DNA from: Lewinellaceae bacterium
GTDB lineage: Bacteria > Bacteroidota > Bacteroidia > Chitinophagales > Saprospiraceae
DNA length: 64,000 nt
NCBI GenBank assembly: GCA_020636095.1
Contig: JACJYN010000016.1
Location: 1 to 64,000 of the forward strand
Direction: 5' to 3'
The position numbers and the translations under genes were made by a program. Below, in pieces: positions 43,737 to 54,096 of the stretch. How positions within the stretch are numbered: the stretch's first letter is position 1; each line of letters starts with the position of its first letter. The notes under the pieces are model-generated. The model had not been told where the DNA came from. It did not search any database and worked only from the letters and a program-made list of their open reading frames with translations.

Positions 43737-45044
43737 ATGAACATAAAAAGGCGCCTACGCCGATCGGCACGCCTCCTGCTGCTGGCCTTATTGCTCGCCT
43801 CCTGCGGCAAAGGCCACAACAAAAAAGGCTACAGCCTGGAGTACTGGTCCTCCAATAACGGAGGAGAGATCCGGTTTTCCGAATGGGTGGTGGGCCAGTG
43901 GAACGGCCGGCAGCCCGAAGCCAAGGTCAAATACCAGCCGGTGCCGGAAGGGCAGTCCAGCGAGGAGATCATCCTGGCGGCGGTGGTGGGTAAAACGACG
44001 CCGGATATCTACTCCAATATATGGCAGGGCAGCGTGGAGTTTTACAGCCAGGCGGGCATCCTCGTTCCTTTGGATACGCTGGAAGGCTTTATGGATTTCA
44101 TTCAGCAACGATGCAGCCCCGAAACGATCCGCGAGATCACCTCCGGGGATGGGCATATTTATCAGATGCCCTGGAAGGTAAACCCGATCATGACGATTTA
44201 CAACAAAGGGATTCTGGCTTCCTTAAAGCTCGATACTTTACCCTTAACCTATTCCGCCTACCTGGATGCCGCCCGCCAGTTTCGAAAAGATACGGACGGC
44301 GATGGTTACGTGGATCAATGGTTTGGCAATACTTCGGTCAAGCTGGCCTGGTACCAGCGGCTGTTTAATTTCTATCCGCTGTATCTGGCGGCTTCTGATG
44401 GAGCGCCTTTGATCAAAGACAACCGGGCGGCGTTTAACAATGAATATGCAATAGGGGCCTTCCGCTTCCTGCAGGAGGTGTACAGAGAGAATTACTTTTC
44501 CAAAGAACAGCAGTCCGCCGGGCAGGACTTGTTTGTCGCCGAAAAGATCGCCACCAAATTTACCGGGCCCTGGGAGATACAGTATCTTGAAAAGTATAAG
44601 GGGGATCAGATGGACTACGGCTTCTTTTCCATGCCGGTACCGGACGGCCACAGCGGCCCGGTGTATACCTACTGCGACCCCAAGAGCATTGTGGTCTTCA
44701 ATACTTGCCGGGACCCGCAGCTGGCCTTTGAGTTTATCCGGACGATGGTGGACAGGGAGGGCGACTTAAAGTTCTTAGAAGCCACTTATCAATTGCCCCG
44801 CCGGCAGGGGATCGACAGCATTCCGGAATTTCGGGACTTCTTCGCCGCTAACCCGCGCTTGCAGGTATTTGCCCAACAGGCAAAGCATATCAGAGGAGTC
44901 GATAATTGTGAAGTATTAACCGAAGTTTTTGATATTATTTCCCAGGAATATGAGGCTTGTGTCCTCTATCAGGTCAAAACCCCGGAGCAGGCCATTGCCG
45001 ATGCGGAGCGGGCGGTAAATGTTTTATTACGAGTAAAAAATTGA
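43737..45044 (+). CDS. Sugar ABC transporter substrate-binding lipoprotein
   Basis: The 435-residue protein has a lipobox LLASCGKG (Cys23) and the family-1 extracellular solute-binding fold: LEYWSSNNGGEIRFSEWVV, VVGKTTPDIYSNIWQGS, QMPWKVNPIMTIYNKGI, and a C-terminal helical region. It would capture an oligosaccharide for the permeases encoded immediately downstream. It opens an operon with malF-, malG- and malK-type genes and two GH130 genes. Confidence 0.9.
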   Translation: MNIKRRLRRSARLLLLALLLASCGKGHNKKGYSLEYWSSNNGGEIRFSEWVVGQWNGRQPEAKVKYQPVPEGQSSEEIILAAVVGKTTPDIYSNIWQGSVEFYSQAGILVPLDTLEGFMDFIQQRCSPETIREITSGDGHIYQMPWKVNPIMTIYNKGILASLKLDTLPLTYSAYLDAARQFRKDTDGDGYVDQWFGNTSVKLAWYQRLFNFYPLYLAASDGAPLIKDNRAAFNNEYAIGAFRFLQEVYRENYFSKEQQSAGQDLFVAEKIATKFTGPWEIQYLEKYKGDQMDYGFFSMPVPDGHSGPVYTYCDPKSIVVFNTCRDPQLAFEFIRTMVDREGDLKFLEATYQLPRRQGIDSIPEFRDFFAANPRLQVFAQQAKHIRGVDNCEVLTEVFDIISQEYEACVLYQVKTPEQAIADAERAVNVLLRVKN

Positions 45045-45062
45045 GGCCAATAGACTTTAATT

Positions 45063-45938
45063 ATGGCAGCAAACCACAAACTCAGGAAAAAACTGGTTCC
45101 CTATCTCATCGTATCTCCTTATCTGATACACCTGTTGCTATTTGTCCTCTTTCCGGTGGTATTTTCGGTTGTTCTGACCTTCCATAAGTGGAATATCATT
45201 TCGCCTATGGAATACGTGGGGCTGGACAACTTCGCGCGGCTCGTACAGGACCGGTTGTTCTGGAAAGCGATCCTGAACACCCTGGTGTTTTTGGCGATCC
45301 ATATTCCCCTGCAGATCATCATTGCCCTTACCCTGGCTTATTTTCTGAACCAGAAGCTCTTCATCCGTGGTTTCTTCCGGGCTTCCTTCTTTCTGCCGGT
45401 AGTGATCTCCGGAGTGGTGGTCACTATTTTGTGGCAACAGTTGTACGGGTTTGAATCCGGCCTGATCAACCGCGCCCTGTCCGGGCTGGGGTTGGGAAAA
45501 GTGGAATGGCTGACCAGCAGTAAGGTGGCGATGGTGGCCATCGCCCTGATGGCGACCTGGAAAAATGTGGGCCTGTATGTTATTTTGTTTCTGGTTGGCC
45601 TGCAATCGGTACCCGAAAGCTATTACGAAGCGGCGGATGTGGAAGGCGCCAACGCCTGGCAAAAATTCAGGTTTATCACCCTGCCTGCCATCAACCCGAT
45701 GCTGTTTATGGTGGTTATCCTGTCCACGATTGGAGGGTTCAGCCTGTTTATCGAACCATACATAATGACAGGCGGCGGGCCGCTCAATAGCACGCTGTCG
45801 GCCATGCTGTACATCTACAAACAGGCCTTTGAATATTATCACATGGGGTATTCGGCGACACTGGGCATTTTTTTTGCCATGCTGGTCATGCTGGTGGTGG
45901 CCGTTCAGAAGTATGCTATCGAAAACGATGATGAATGA
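45063..45938 (+). CDS. Sugar ABC transporter permease (MalF/UgpA-like)
   Basis: The 291-residue protein has six hydrophobic segments and the permease EAA loop (YYEAADVEGANAWQKFRFITLPAI) that contacts the ATPase. Its stop overlaps the start of the second permease by 4 bases (ATGA), showing translational coupling. It forms the inner-membrane channel with the next protein. Confidence 0.92.
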   Translation: MAANHKLRKKLVPYLIVSPYLIHLLLFVLFPVVFSVVLTFHKWNIISPMEYVGLDNFARLVQDRLFWKAILNTLVFLAIHIPLQIIIALTLAYFLNQKLFIRGFFRASFFLPVVISGVVVTILWQQLYGFESGLINRALSGLGLGKVEWLTSSKVAMVAIALMATWKNVGLYVILFLVGLQSVPESYYEAADVEGANAWQKFRFITLPAINPMLFMVVILSTIGGFSLFIEPYIMTGGGPLNSTLSAMLYIYKQAFEYYHMGYSATLGIFFAMLVMLVVAVQKYAIENDDE

Positions 45939-46748
45939 AATTTTCTAAACTCATACTATTCCTCTTACTGCTGGGAGCGGCGCTCTCCTTTTTGTATCCC
46001 TTTTACTGGATGATCCTGGCCTCGCTGACGCCGGAAAGCCAGATCGGCCAGTTGGGAGTGATTCCAAAGGAGCTAACCTTTAGCAATTACACGCTCATGT
46101 TCAGTAAGATTCCGATCTGGCGGTCTTTGCTCAACAGCACCATCGTAGCCGGGTGTTCCACATTGGGGGTATTGATATTTGGCTCTATGGCCGGGTATTC
46201 GTTGGCCAAGCTCCAATTCAGAGGCCAGGGGCTCTTGTTCCTGCTCATCATTTTCACGATGACTTTACCCTTTCAGATCACCCTGATCCCGAATTACATC
46301 CTGATGGTGAAATTCCGATGGGTAGACACCCTGGCGGCGCTGATCATACCGGCGCTGAACAACGCCTTTGCGATCCTGATGTTCCGGCAGGCATTCAAAA
46401 GCATCCCCAACGACCTGATCGACGCGGCCCGAATCGATGGGTGCAGCGAGCTGAGGATCATTTTCCAGATTCTGTGTACTAATATTATTCCACCATCATC
46501 ACCGTCGCCATTCTCACTTTTATGAATTCCTGGAACGACGTCCTCTGGTACTGATCGTAATCCGGGACGAGCAGCTGATGACCATGCCGCAGCTGGTCAC
46601 CCTGTTTGCCGTGGGCGGGCGGGCGGAGGCTCAATTGGGCGTCAAACTGGCGTCCGCTGTTTTGCTGGCTTTGCCCATCATCATTGCGTATGCCATTTTT
46701 CAGAAACACTTCATTCAAAGTATGGCTTCATCCGGACTTAAAGGTTGA
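45935..46748 (+). CDS. Sugar ABC transporter permease (MalG/UgpE-like), two frameshifts
   Basis: The first ~186 residues are a normal MalG-type permease (LYPFYWMILASLTPESQI; EAA loop LIDAARIDGCSELRIIFQI). Near 46,490 the frame slips (CTNIIP then, in another frame, TIITVAILTFMNSWNDVLWY). It slips again near 46,553 to LIVIRDEQLMTMPQLVTLF through to the end QKHFIQSMASSGLKG. Each slip fits one missing base, the first in a run of C. With both corrected the protein is ~271 residues and complete, so these may be sequence errors. Confidence 0.82.
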
Positions 46749-46774
46749 ATGCATAGCAAAAAAAACACAAATAG

Positions 46775-48200
46775 ATGATACCCGTCAAAAGGATGAAGAT
46801 TCGGATTGTTCCTACGGTTGAAAGAGTGATCCCGAAATTTTTGAATTTTTCAAACCCGGACAGAATTAAATACATCGTAGGGTACATACGGTCGCTGGAT
46901 GGAAAAACAGTAGAAGCACAACTCGGACAGGCTCTTTCGGAATTTAAAAGCCGGCATATTGATTTTGAAGGCGTCTTGTTAACCAACTACCGGAAAATTG
47001 AGCAGCATTTGCCGGACAAGAACCTGTCTATGCCTCAAAAATTATTGATCGGCGCCTACTTTACACATGAATACGCGGTAGAGGCCGCCGCCTTATTCAA
47101 CCCCTCCATCGTCTCTCATCCCGATCAGAGCAACCTGAAGGATGGAGAGCTGCGATTTATCCTGAGCCTTCGGGCGACCGGCGAAGGCCATATTTCTTCT
47201 ATTGAATTCAAAACAGGCGTTATCGGCCCTGATGGAGCGATCCACCCGCATCAATCCGCCACAAAGCTGTCAACCGGAAAGAGAGTGGAAGCGCAGCAGT
47301 ACAGCAAGGACTTCGTTATCAGCCGGGCGGAATGCAGCGGAGCGGCCGAAGCGATGATGCAACGCGCCTTGCCGGAGCGGTTCACCCTACAGGAAGCTTT
47401 AGCGATAATAAGCCAAATTGAGGCTGACACCAACCTCAGCCTGCAGGCTGCCAAAGAAAAGATTTCGGATGTTTACAGCCTGAATTACGAACTGTATTTT
47501 GATAAAGATATCCCGATCAGTAGCCGGGTGATCTTCCCCTCGTCGAGTTCGGAATCCAATGGTATGGAGGATGCCAGGTTCGTCCGCTTCCAGCACGAGG
47601 ATCAAATACTGTATTTGGGCACTTATACAGCCTATAACGGAAGAGCGATCAGTACCGCAGCTCGTCGAAACCAAAGACTTTCGGCATTTCAGGATACTAC
47701 TTTTACGGTAAAGCAGCTTCCGATAAAGGGATGGTACTTTTTTCCCGGAGAAGATAAAAAAGGGAAATATGCGATGGTTGGCAGGCAGGGGGATGCCTTT
47801 CTATCATGTATTCCGACAGCCTCCATTTCTGGCAGGAATACAAGCTGCTGCAAGCGCCCCAAAGAGCATGGGAACTCCTCCAGATAGGCAATTGCGGGAG
47901 CCCGATAAAAACCCTTACGGCTGGCTGCTGCTCACTCACGCGGTTGGGCCTATGCGTAAATACGTGCTCAGTTTTACGCTACTGGACCTTCACGACCCCG
48001 AAACGGTTCTGGCCACTCTGGATGAACCCTTCTTAAGCCCCAATGAGGAGGAAAGGGAAGGGTATGTACCGCACGTCCTCTATTCTTGTGGACTGATACA
48101 ACACCGGGAAAACCTGGTTATTCCTTATGCCATGTCGGACAGCTCCATCAGTTTCGCTCAGGTGGAACTGGAGGAGGTGATCAAGTCACTGTTGGGGTGA
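46775..48200 (+). CDS. GH130-family glycoside phosphorylase/hydrolase, two frameshifts
   Basis: Three frames together give one ~475-residue protein. The first holds RDQSNLKDGELRFIL-type sequence and GMEDARFVRFQHEDQILYLGTYTAYNG, with the catalytic-Asp motif GxEDxR typical of GH130. A slip near 47,800 leads to MYSDSLHFWQEYKLLQAPQ…IGNCGSPI, and one near 47,915 to GWLLLTHAVGPMRKYVLSFTLLD. GH130 enzymes act on beta-mannosides: phosphorolysis giving mannose-1-phosphate, or hydrolysis. The length fits the longer GH130 subgroups. It sits inside the ABC importer operon, so it would process the imported sugar in the cytoplasm. Confidence 0.78.
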
Positions 48201-48412
48201 TCGGGTGTTGGCCCGGGTAGAATCAGTTGATTAATTGCCTGTCTCAAGAGCCGGGTAAAGTAGAAAAAAACACGGCACGATGCTAAAACCTGCCCATGCC
48301 CCCGAGCTGGTATCAACCCTGACAAACCCCAAGGAGCTATCAACCCCTGGCTGCGCCCAGTTTGTGATAAACCCAGGGGGGCAAAAGGGAATCGTTCCAA
48401 AAAAACAAAGGT

Positions 48413-49687
48413 ATGAAATGGAATATGCTGTATGTCAGCGGCTTTTTAATGCTCTTGCTTTCCTGCTCAACCTCAGTGGACAACGCTGAGGATTCTCTGC
48501 TGAACGCCTCCCACCTGGAGCATTTATACCAGGAAGTTGAGGTGGGAGACACGCTGCTGGGGACGGTCTGGATTTACTGCGAAGCGCCGGATTACAAAGT
48601 AGTGGGGGATGAGGATGAAGGCTTTACCTGCGTAGATGACGTGGCCCGCGCCCTGGTTTTCTATTGTCGGCAATACCAGTTGGATGGCGCTCCGGCCGCA
48701 TTGGAAAAGATCAGGAGCCTTACGGAATTCATTTTATACATGCAGGCGGAGAATGGCTACTTCTACAACTTTCTGCTGCCGGATAAACAGATCAACCGGC
48801 AACACCGCAACAGCCAGGCCATTCCCAACTGGTGGTCGTGGCGGGCCTTCTGGGCCTTGTCGGAAGTGAATCTACTGGAATCAGATGCGCTGATGGAACT
48901 GCAAAGCCGGAGTTTGGCGGCCATGGCGGACTTACTCCCCGAAATTGAACAGTTGTGCCTGGGCCAGGAGGATACGATAGAGATAGATGGCGTAAAGATT
49001 CCTCAGTGCCTTACCCGGGTAGGCGCCGACCAGATGGGCGTCTTGATGATCGGGTTGGCCAATCACTACCGGATCTGGCCTTCGGCAGCGGCTAAAGCCG
49101 CCATGCTGAGGTTTGGCAACCTCTTGTTGGCTGTTCAATTCGGGGATCAGGACACTTTCCCCTACGGGGCATTTATGAGCTGGCAGAACAACTGGCACGC
49201 CTGGGGCAATGTGCAGGCCTATGCCCTTTTGCATGCAGGGCGGGTTCTCCAACATCCACCCTTTATTGAGGCGGGGCTGAAAGAGGTGAAATATTATTAC
49301 CCTTACTGCTTGAGCCGGGGGCTGATCAGTGGGTTTAAAGTAGTCAGTCAGTCAGATAGCTTGCTGATGCAGGACGGCCGTCAGTTTCCCCAGATCGCCT
49401 ACAACATCAGGCCGATGGTGTATGCCTCGATGGAGGCTTTTGCCATCACCGGAGATACTACTTATGCGCGTACTGCCGGCCAACTGGCTGGTTGGTTTTT
49501 TGGGGACAACCCGGCTCATCAGCAAATGTATGACCAGCAAAGCGGGCGGACGTTTGACGGCATCGGCTCTCCATCCGATATCAATTTTAATTCCGGGGCA
49601 GAATCTACCATCGAAGCCCTGTTGAGTATTCAGGCCATAACTTCCAGCCCGGTAGCGCTGGAGGTACTCATGAAAAATAGTAAATAA
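48413..49687 (+). CDS. Lipoprotein with (alpha/alpha)-barrel-like fold, probable glycan-active
   Basis: The 424-residue protein has a lipoprotein signal (MLLLSCSTS, Cys18), then helical hairpins with many Trp/Tyr (NWWSWRAFWALSEVN; YGAFMSWQNNWHAWGNVQAY; NIRPMVYASMEAFAITGDTTYARTAGQLAGWFFGDNP). The FFGDNP near the end recalls six-hairpin glycosidases. No family number can be given. It is membrane-anchored, between two GH130 genes, so it may trim the oligosaccharide before import. Confidence 0.7.
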   Translation: MKWNMLYVSGFLMLLLSCSTSVDNAEDSLLNASHLEHLYQEVEVGDTLLGTVWIYCEAPDYKVVGDEDEGFTCVDDVARALVFYCRQYQLDGAPAALEKIRSLTEFILYMQAENGYFYNFLLPDKQINRQHRNSQAIPNWWSWRAFWALSEVNLLESDALMELQSRSLAAMADLLPEIEQLCLGQEDTIEIDGVKIPQCLTRVGADQMGVLMIGLANHYRIWPSAAAKAAMLRFGNLLLAVQFGDQDTFPYGAFMSWQNNWHAWGNVQAYALLHAGRVLQHPPFIEAGLKEVKYYYPYCLSRGLISGFKVVSQSDSLLMQDGRQFPQIAYNIRPMVYASMEAFAITGDTTYARTAGQLAGWFFGDNPAHQQMYDQQSGRTFDGIGSPSDINFNSGAESTIEALLSIQAITSSPVALEVLMKNSK

Positions 49688-49694
49688 ACAGAAA

Positions 49695-50828
49695 ATGAAA
49701 ACGTATGCTTTCGATAAAATAGTATTGTCTCCTGCTGATATTGACCTGTCGTACTCTCCCCTGAGGGCGCAGATACAGGAAGAGACCTACGTACTGGGTG
49801 CTTTTAACCCGGGGATGTCGAGGCTTTCCAACGGAAACCTGATCCTCATGGTGCGCATTGCGGAGGCCCTGCGGCAGCCGGTCCGGTCAGATAAGATACA
49901 CTCCATCCGTTGGGATGTTGAAAAGGGATATGTCCTCGACGCTTACCCGTTGGATGAAGTAGACATTTCCGACCCCCGGAAATTTACGCTCAAAAATTTT
50001 GCGCCGACGCCGGTTATGGCTCTCACCTCGTTATCCTGGATATTACCGGTGGAACTGAATGCCCGGGGAGACGCCATCGTCCGGATTCACTACGATAAGA
50101 TCATTGCTCCGCAAAAGGGCTACCAGGAGTATGGCATTGAAGACGCCAGGATCTCCTTTATTCAGGGAAAGTACTACATGACGACCTGTTCGGTGAGTTC
50201 TGAAAGGCACTCAACCACCCTCTATCGTTCTGATGACGGATTGCACTACACCCTGGAAGGTATTATTCTGGACCATCAGAATAAGGATATGCTGTTGTTC
50301 GAAGGGAAGATCAACGGCTTGTATTATGCTCTGACGCGGCCTCTGGGCAGCGCTTTTTTTGCCACCGCGCCCAGGGCGGCCTTTAAGCCCGGGCCCTCGA
50401 TCAATTTAGCCCAATCGCCCGACCTGCTGCACTGGAAGCCGGTGGACACTCCCTTTCTCCGGCCCATGCAAAACAGCCATTCCGTGCTCAAACTCGGCGG
50501 TGGTTCTCAACCCATTCTGACCCCTGATGGATGGCTGTTTTTATTTCACGTGGTGGAAGAAAAAGGGGAAGTAGGCATTTATAAGACCTACTGGGGTTTG
50601 ATGGACAAAGATAATCCTACTAAAATCCTGCACCTGGAGATGGGGCAGCCCCTGATCGAGGCCAATCCGGAACTGACCAAAGGCATGGAAGACAGTATCT
50701 ACTTGAAAGATGTGGTGTTTACCACTGGTATCGCCGAGATGGGGGGCCAATATATCGTTGCTTCCGGCGAACTCGACCTCTGCTGCCGGATCACGCATAT
50801 TCCGAAATCGGTTTTTAAAACCCAATAA
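49695..50828 (+). CDS. GH130-family glycoside phosphorylase/hydrolase
   Basis: The 377-residue intact protein has a five-bladed-propeller pattern, with NPGMSRLSNGNLILMVRIAE at the start, catalytic YGIEDARISFIQGKYYMTTC (Asp in the GxEDxR-like motif), and a substrate-binding region GGGSQPILTPDGWLFLFHVV. It is shorter than the GH130 gene upstream and a different subgroup. It lies 7 bases after the lipoprotein gene and 5 bases before the ATPase gene. Expected chemistry is cleavage of a beta-mannoside using phosphate or water. Confidence 0.85.
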   Translation: MKTYAFDKIVLSPADIDLSYSPLRAQIQEETYVLGAFNPGMSRLSNGNLILMVRIAEALRQPVRSDKIHSIRWDVEKGYVLDAYPLDEVDISDPRKFTLKNFAPTPVMALTSLSWILPVELNARGDAIVRIHYDKIIAPQKGYQEYGIEDARISFIQGKYYMTTCSVSSERHSTTLYRSDDGLHYTLEGIILDHQNKDMLLFEGKINGLYYALTRPLGSAFFATAPRAAFKPGPSINLAQSPDLLHWKPVDTPFLRPMQNSHSVLKLGGGSQPILTPDGWLFLFHVVEEKGEVGIYKTYWGLMDKDNPTKILHLEMGQPLIEANPELTKGMEDSIYLKDVVFTTGIAEMGGQYIVASGELDLCCRITHIPKSVFKTQ

Positions 50829-50833
50829 ACATC

Positions 50834-51958
50834 ATGGCTGGAATAATTTTTGAAGGCGTTTCCAAAAGCTACGGAAAGGTTGAGGTAGTGAAGGGCATTG
50901 ACTTTGAGGTAAAGAACAAAGAGTTTATGGTGTTAGTAGGCCCTTCCGGTTGCGGCAAATCCACCCTGCTGCGCATGGTGGCCGGCCTGGAAGAGATCAG
51001 TAGCGGAAAGCTGTACATTGGGAATACCCTGGTCAATGACATCCCTCCCAAGGACCGGGATATTGCCATCGTCTTCCAGAACTACGCTCTTTACCCGCAC
51101 ATGACAGCCTACCAGAACCTGGCCTTCGGCCTGAAAATAAGGCGGTTCGATAAAAAAGAGATTCAAGAGCGGGTGCTGGAAGCCGCAAAAATACTGGATA
51201 TTGAAGCGCTGTTGGATAGAAAGCCCAAAGCCATGTCGGGCGGGCAACGCCAACGGGTCGCCATTGGACGGGCTATCGTTCGCCATCCCAAAGTATTTCT
51301 CTTCGATGAGCCGTTGAGCAACCTGGACGCCAAGCTGAGGGGACAAATGCGGATAGAAATTGCCAAGCTACACCAAAAGCTGCAGACGACGGTCGTATAT
51401 GTGACCCATGACCAGGTAGAGGCCATGACCTTAGGCCACCGGATTGCCGTGATGAACAAGGGCAGCATCCAGCAACTGGATACGCCCGACAGGCTGTACG
51501 CCCATCCCAGGACTTTGTTCGTCGCCGGGTTTATCGGCACTCCCCCGATGAATTTGATTGCGGGCCGGGCCGGAGAAGAAAACGGCAGCCTGTTTTTCCA
51601 GGGCGACGGCCAAACTTTTAAAGCAAAGATCAATAGCCGGCCTGAACTCAGAAGTTATCTCGACAAGGAGATCGTGCTGGGCATCCGGCCGGAAGCCATC
51701 CATCTGCGCAAGCAAACGGACAAGGAGAACTATGCGGTGCTCAACTGCAAAATCCAATTCGTCGAACGGCTGGGCCACGAGAGCTTTGCTTTCTTCCTGC
51801 TTCAGGACAAACAGCTGGTCGCCCGCCTGAAGCCCGAGGAACCCATCCGGCCCGGGGAGGAGGTGGATTTGTTCTTCGAGGTGGATAAAATGCACTTTTT
51901 TGATAAAGTGACGGAAGAGGTGATCAATCCCGCACCACCGCCGGCTCCAGCAACTTGA
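50834..51958 (+). CDS. ABC transporter ATP-binding protein (MalK/UgpC/MsmK type)
   Basis: The 374-residue protein has Walker A GPSGCGKST, Q-loop VFQNYALYPHM, signature SGGQRQR, Walker B VFLFDEPLSNLDA, the H-loop in VTHDQVEAM, and a C-terminal TOBE region (FVAGFIGTPPMNLI; LGIRPEAI). It powers the sugar importer encoded upstream and closes the operon. Its 3' end overlaps the convergent OmpA-like gene by ~35 bases. Confidence 0.94.
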   Translation: MAGIIFEGVSKSYGKVEVVKGIDFEVKNKEFMVLVGPSGCGKSTLLRMVAGLEEISSGKLYIGNTLVNDIPPKDRDIAIVFQNYALYPHMTAYQNLAFGLKIRRFDKKEIQERVLEAAKILDIEALLDRKPKAMSGGQRQRVAIGRAIVRHPKVFLFDEPLSNLDAKLRGQMRIEIAKLHQKLQTTVVYVTHDQVEAMTLGHRIAVMNKGSIQQLDTPDRLYAHPRTLFVAGFIGTPPMNLIAGRAGEENGSLFFQGDGQTFKAKINSRPELRSYLDKEIVLGIRPEAIHLRKQTDKENYAVLNCKIQFVERLGHESFAFFLLQDKQLVARLKPEEPIRPGEEVDLFFEVDKMHFFDKVTEEVINPAPPPAPAT

Positions 51959-52716
51959 AAAACTGATCCATTCGCGGCATAATGATGATCTCCGTTCTTC
52001 GGTTGAGGCTGCGCCCCGCACTGGTCGGTTGAATTGCTGGCTTTGGGCACGTACTGCGAACGCCCGGCGGCAGTCATCCGTTCGGGGTTGACGTAGTGCT
52101 CTTCCTGCAGGACGCGCACTACCGAGGTCGCCCGTTTCACGCTCAGGTCCCAGTTGTCGGCCAGGCAGGAGTTGTTGATGGGTACGTCGTCGGTGTGGCC
52201 TTCCACCATAAGGTTCATATCGTCGTGGTCGTTGACCACGGTGGCGATCTTGCCCAGCACCGAATAGGCCGCCTGATTAATCCGGGAGCTGCCCGATTGG
52301 AACAGGAGCTTGTCAGAAATCGAAACGTGCACAAAACCGCCCTTGACTTCTACCTGTATATCCTCGTCATTGATGTTGCTCAGAGAACGTTTGAGGTTCA
52401 TCACCAGCGCCAGGTTGAGGCTGTCTTTCGACTGGATCTTGGTGGTAAGGTCCTGGATGAAGGAGTACTGCTGAGTGATGTTTTCCAGCGACTTCTTGAT
52501 GCTTTCCGCTCCATCCTTATTGACGACCGACAGGTCGGCCATTCGGTCCAGCAGGCTGCTTTGTGTGCTCTGAGCCAGGTTGAGCTGTTCTTCCAACTGT
52601 CCGATCTGTTCGTCTTTCAGGGCGAGCTCGCGTTCCAGTGTGGCCACCTTTTTTTTGTTGCAGGCGCTAAAGGACAGCAGCGCTGCGCTAAGTAGCAGGA
52701 CTTGTAGCTTTTTCAT
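51924..52716 (-). CDS. OmpA-like peptidoglycan-binding lipoprotein, one frameshift
   Basis: The ATG giving MKKLQVLLLSAALLSFSACN supplies a lipobox (Cys19). A coiled coil (ATLERELALKDEQIGQLEEQ) follows, then an OmpA domain (FQSGSSRINQAAYSVLGKIA; VEGHTDDVPINNSCLADNWDLSVKRA). Near 52,025 the frame slips by one base; shifted, the domain ends normally as SAGRSLNRRTEIIIMPRMDQ and stops at 51,924. The NxD/R residues that hold peptidoglycan are present. It links the envelope to the cell wall. Confidence 0.83.
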
Positions 52717-52795
52717 AGGAGTTGCTTGGTTAGTTTCTTTTATCAAACTGCCTTAAGCCCGTTTTTAGTATGTGCGTTGCCCATCCTGCCAGAGA

Positions 52796-53893
52796 TCAGG
52801 GCGTGAAATCAACTTCTAATACGAAGTTATCAAACACCTGGGAGAGGTACAATTTTCCTTCATACCAGAGGGCGGTAGAAGCTGCGCTGATCTCTTTGCC
52901 ATTGTTTTGATACACCAGATTCGCTTCCATTGTCTGAGGGTCGATGCGATAGGCGAGGCTGGGCGAGGGCTTCTTCCCATTGCCGTGTTTTAAAAAACGG
53001 AAAAGGCAGGGGTGAGACGTTGTCCACAGATAGCCTTCGCTGTCGCGCGTCAGGTTGTCGCCCATGACGATATCCTGAGGGGTGCTTTTTTTGCTGCTCA
53101 GGCTCAATTTGCCGGGAGCTGTGAGCGGATACCTGTTCACTTTCTTGCAGGCGCCGTGTACCATGTAAAGGCTTTGGGTGGCTTCATCCACCAGGATGCC
53201 GTTGGGGTAGGCCTGTTTGGGGAGAGCCACTTTCCAGCCGTTTTCCGGGTGATAGTAAACGATGTTGCCCGTTTTGGCTCCCAGGGCGCCCCGGATAAAT
53301 TGCCAGGCGCTGTATTTCTTAAGGATATTGGAAACGTAAAAGCTGCCATCGGAGAGGACGAAAATGTCATTGGGCGTTTTCAGGGCTTGATCCTGAAAAA
53401 TCGTGTCATAGTACAACGTTTCTTTACCAATGCGGAATCGGAGGATTTCATCGGATCGGAAACCCCTCCCGCGCTTTTTGCCGCGATGAGTGACGCTGTA
53501 CAGGTAATCTGTACCATCGATTCGGGCCAGGGCAATGCCGTGCGGGTGCCAGTCGGCCAGGCCGGGGTCATCCGGAAAAAGGGTGGAGGGGTCCCGGTCA
53601 AATGCAAAGCGCAGCGTATCTCGGGTTCGTAAATCGATGGCATAGAAACTACTGTGTGGTTGGGCATGGCTGCGCCGCTCATCGCAGGAGACGATCAGGC
53701 GGGGATAGCCCTGGCTGTTGTCCAGGGCGATGTCCTCGGGGCCGGGGCCCACGATGATGGGGGTGGCGGCATAAGCCGTATTCATTTCATACTTCGCACA
53801 ACCAAAGGAAACGGCGCCGCATTTGCAGCTGTGGAGAGAAATGACAAGTAGAGAGAAAGCCAGATAGGCGATACATTTTTGAATGGAACGCAT
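52796..53893 (-). CDS. Paraoxonase/SMP-30-like beta-propeller lipoprotein
   Basis: The 365-residue protein has a lipobox-like SLHSCKC and the propeller phrases of arylesterase/SMP-30 proteins: GPEDIALDN, WHPHGIALARIDGTDYLYSVTH, LKTPNDIFVLSDGSFYVSN, YPNGILVDEATQSLYMVHG and MGDNLTRDSEGYLWTTSH. The Asn/Asp/Glu residues of these phrases bind the catalytic calcium in the family. Likely a calcium-dependent lactonase or esterase anchored in the envelope; substrate unknown. Confidence 0.8.
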   Translation of the reverse strand: MRSIQKCIAYLAFSLLVISLHSCKCGAVSFGCAKYEMNTAYAATPIIVGPGPEDIALDNSQGYPRLIVSCDERRSHAQPHSSFYAIDLRTRDTLRFAFDRDPSTLFPDDPGLADWHPHGIALARIDGTDYLYSVTHRGKKRGRGFRSDEILRFRIGKETLYYDTIFQDQALKTPNDIFVLSDGSFYVSNILKKYSAWQFIRGALGAKTGNIVYYHPENGWKVALPKQAYPNGILVDEATQSLYMVHGACKKVNRYPLTAPGKLSLSSKKSTPQDIVMGDNLTRDSEGYLWTTSHPCLFRFLKHGNGKKPSPSLAYRIDPQTMEANLVYQNNGKEISAASTALWYEGKLYLSQVFDNFVLEVDFTP

Positions 53894-54096
53894 AGCTGAA
53901 GGTTTTGGGGTGGTAGAAATGGTGTTGTAATAAAAACACTTTTACAGCCGGTTCAGCTATGTTTTCGGATAGGAAATTTGCGAAAAAGGCGTTTCGGCCA
54001 GATACCAGTACAAATATTGCATTTATACTGCGTTGCAATTTTTTTCTTAATTTGGAACCCAATAAGAAACTCCAAACTAATTCAAAGCCCCCGACC

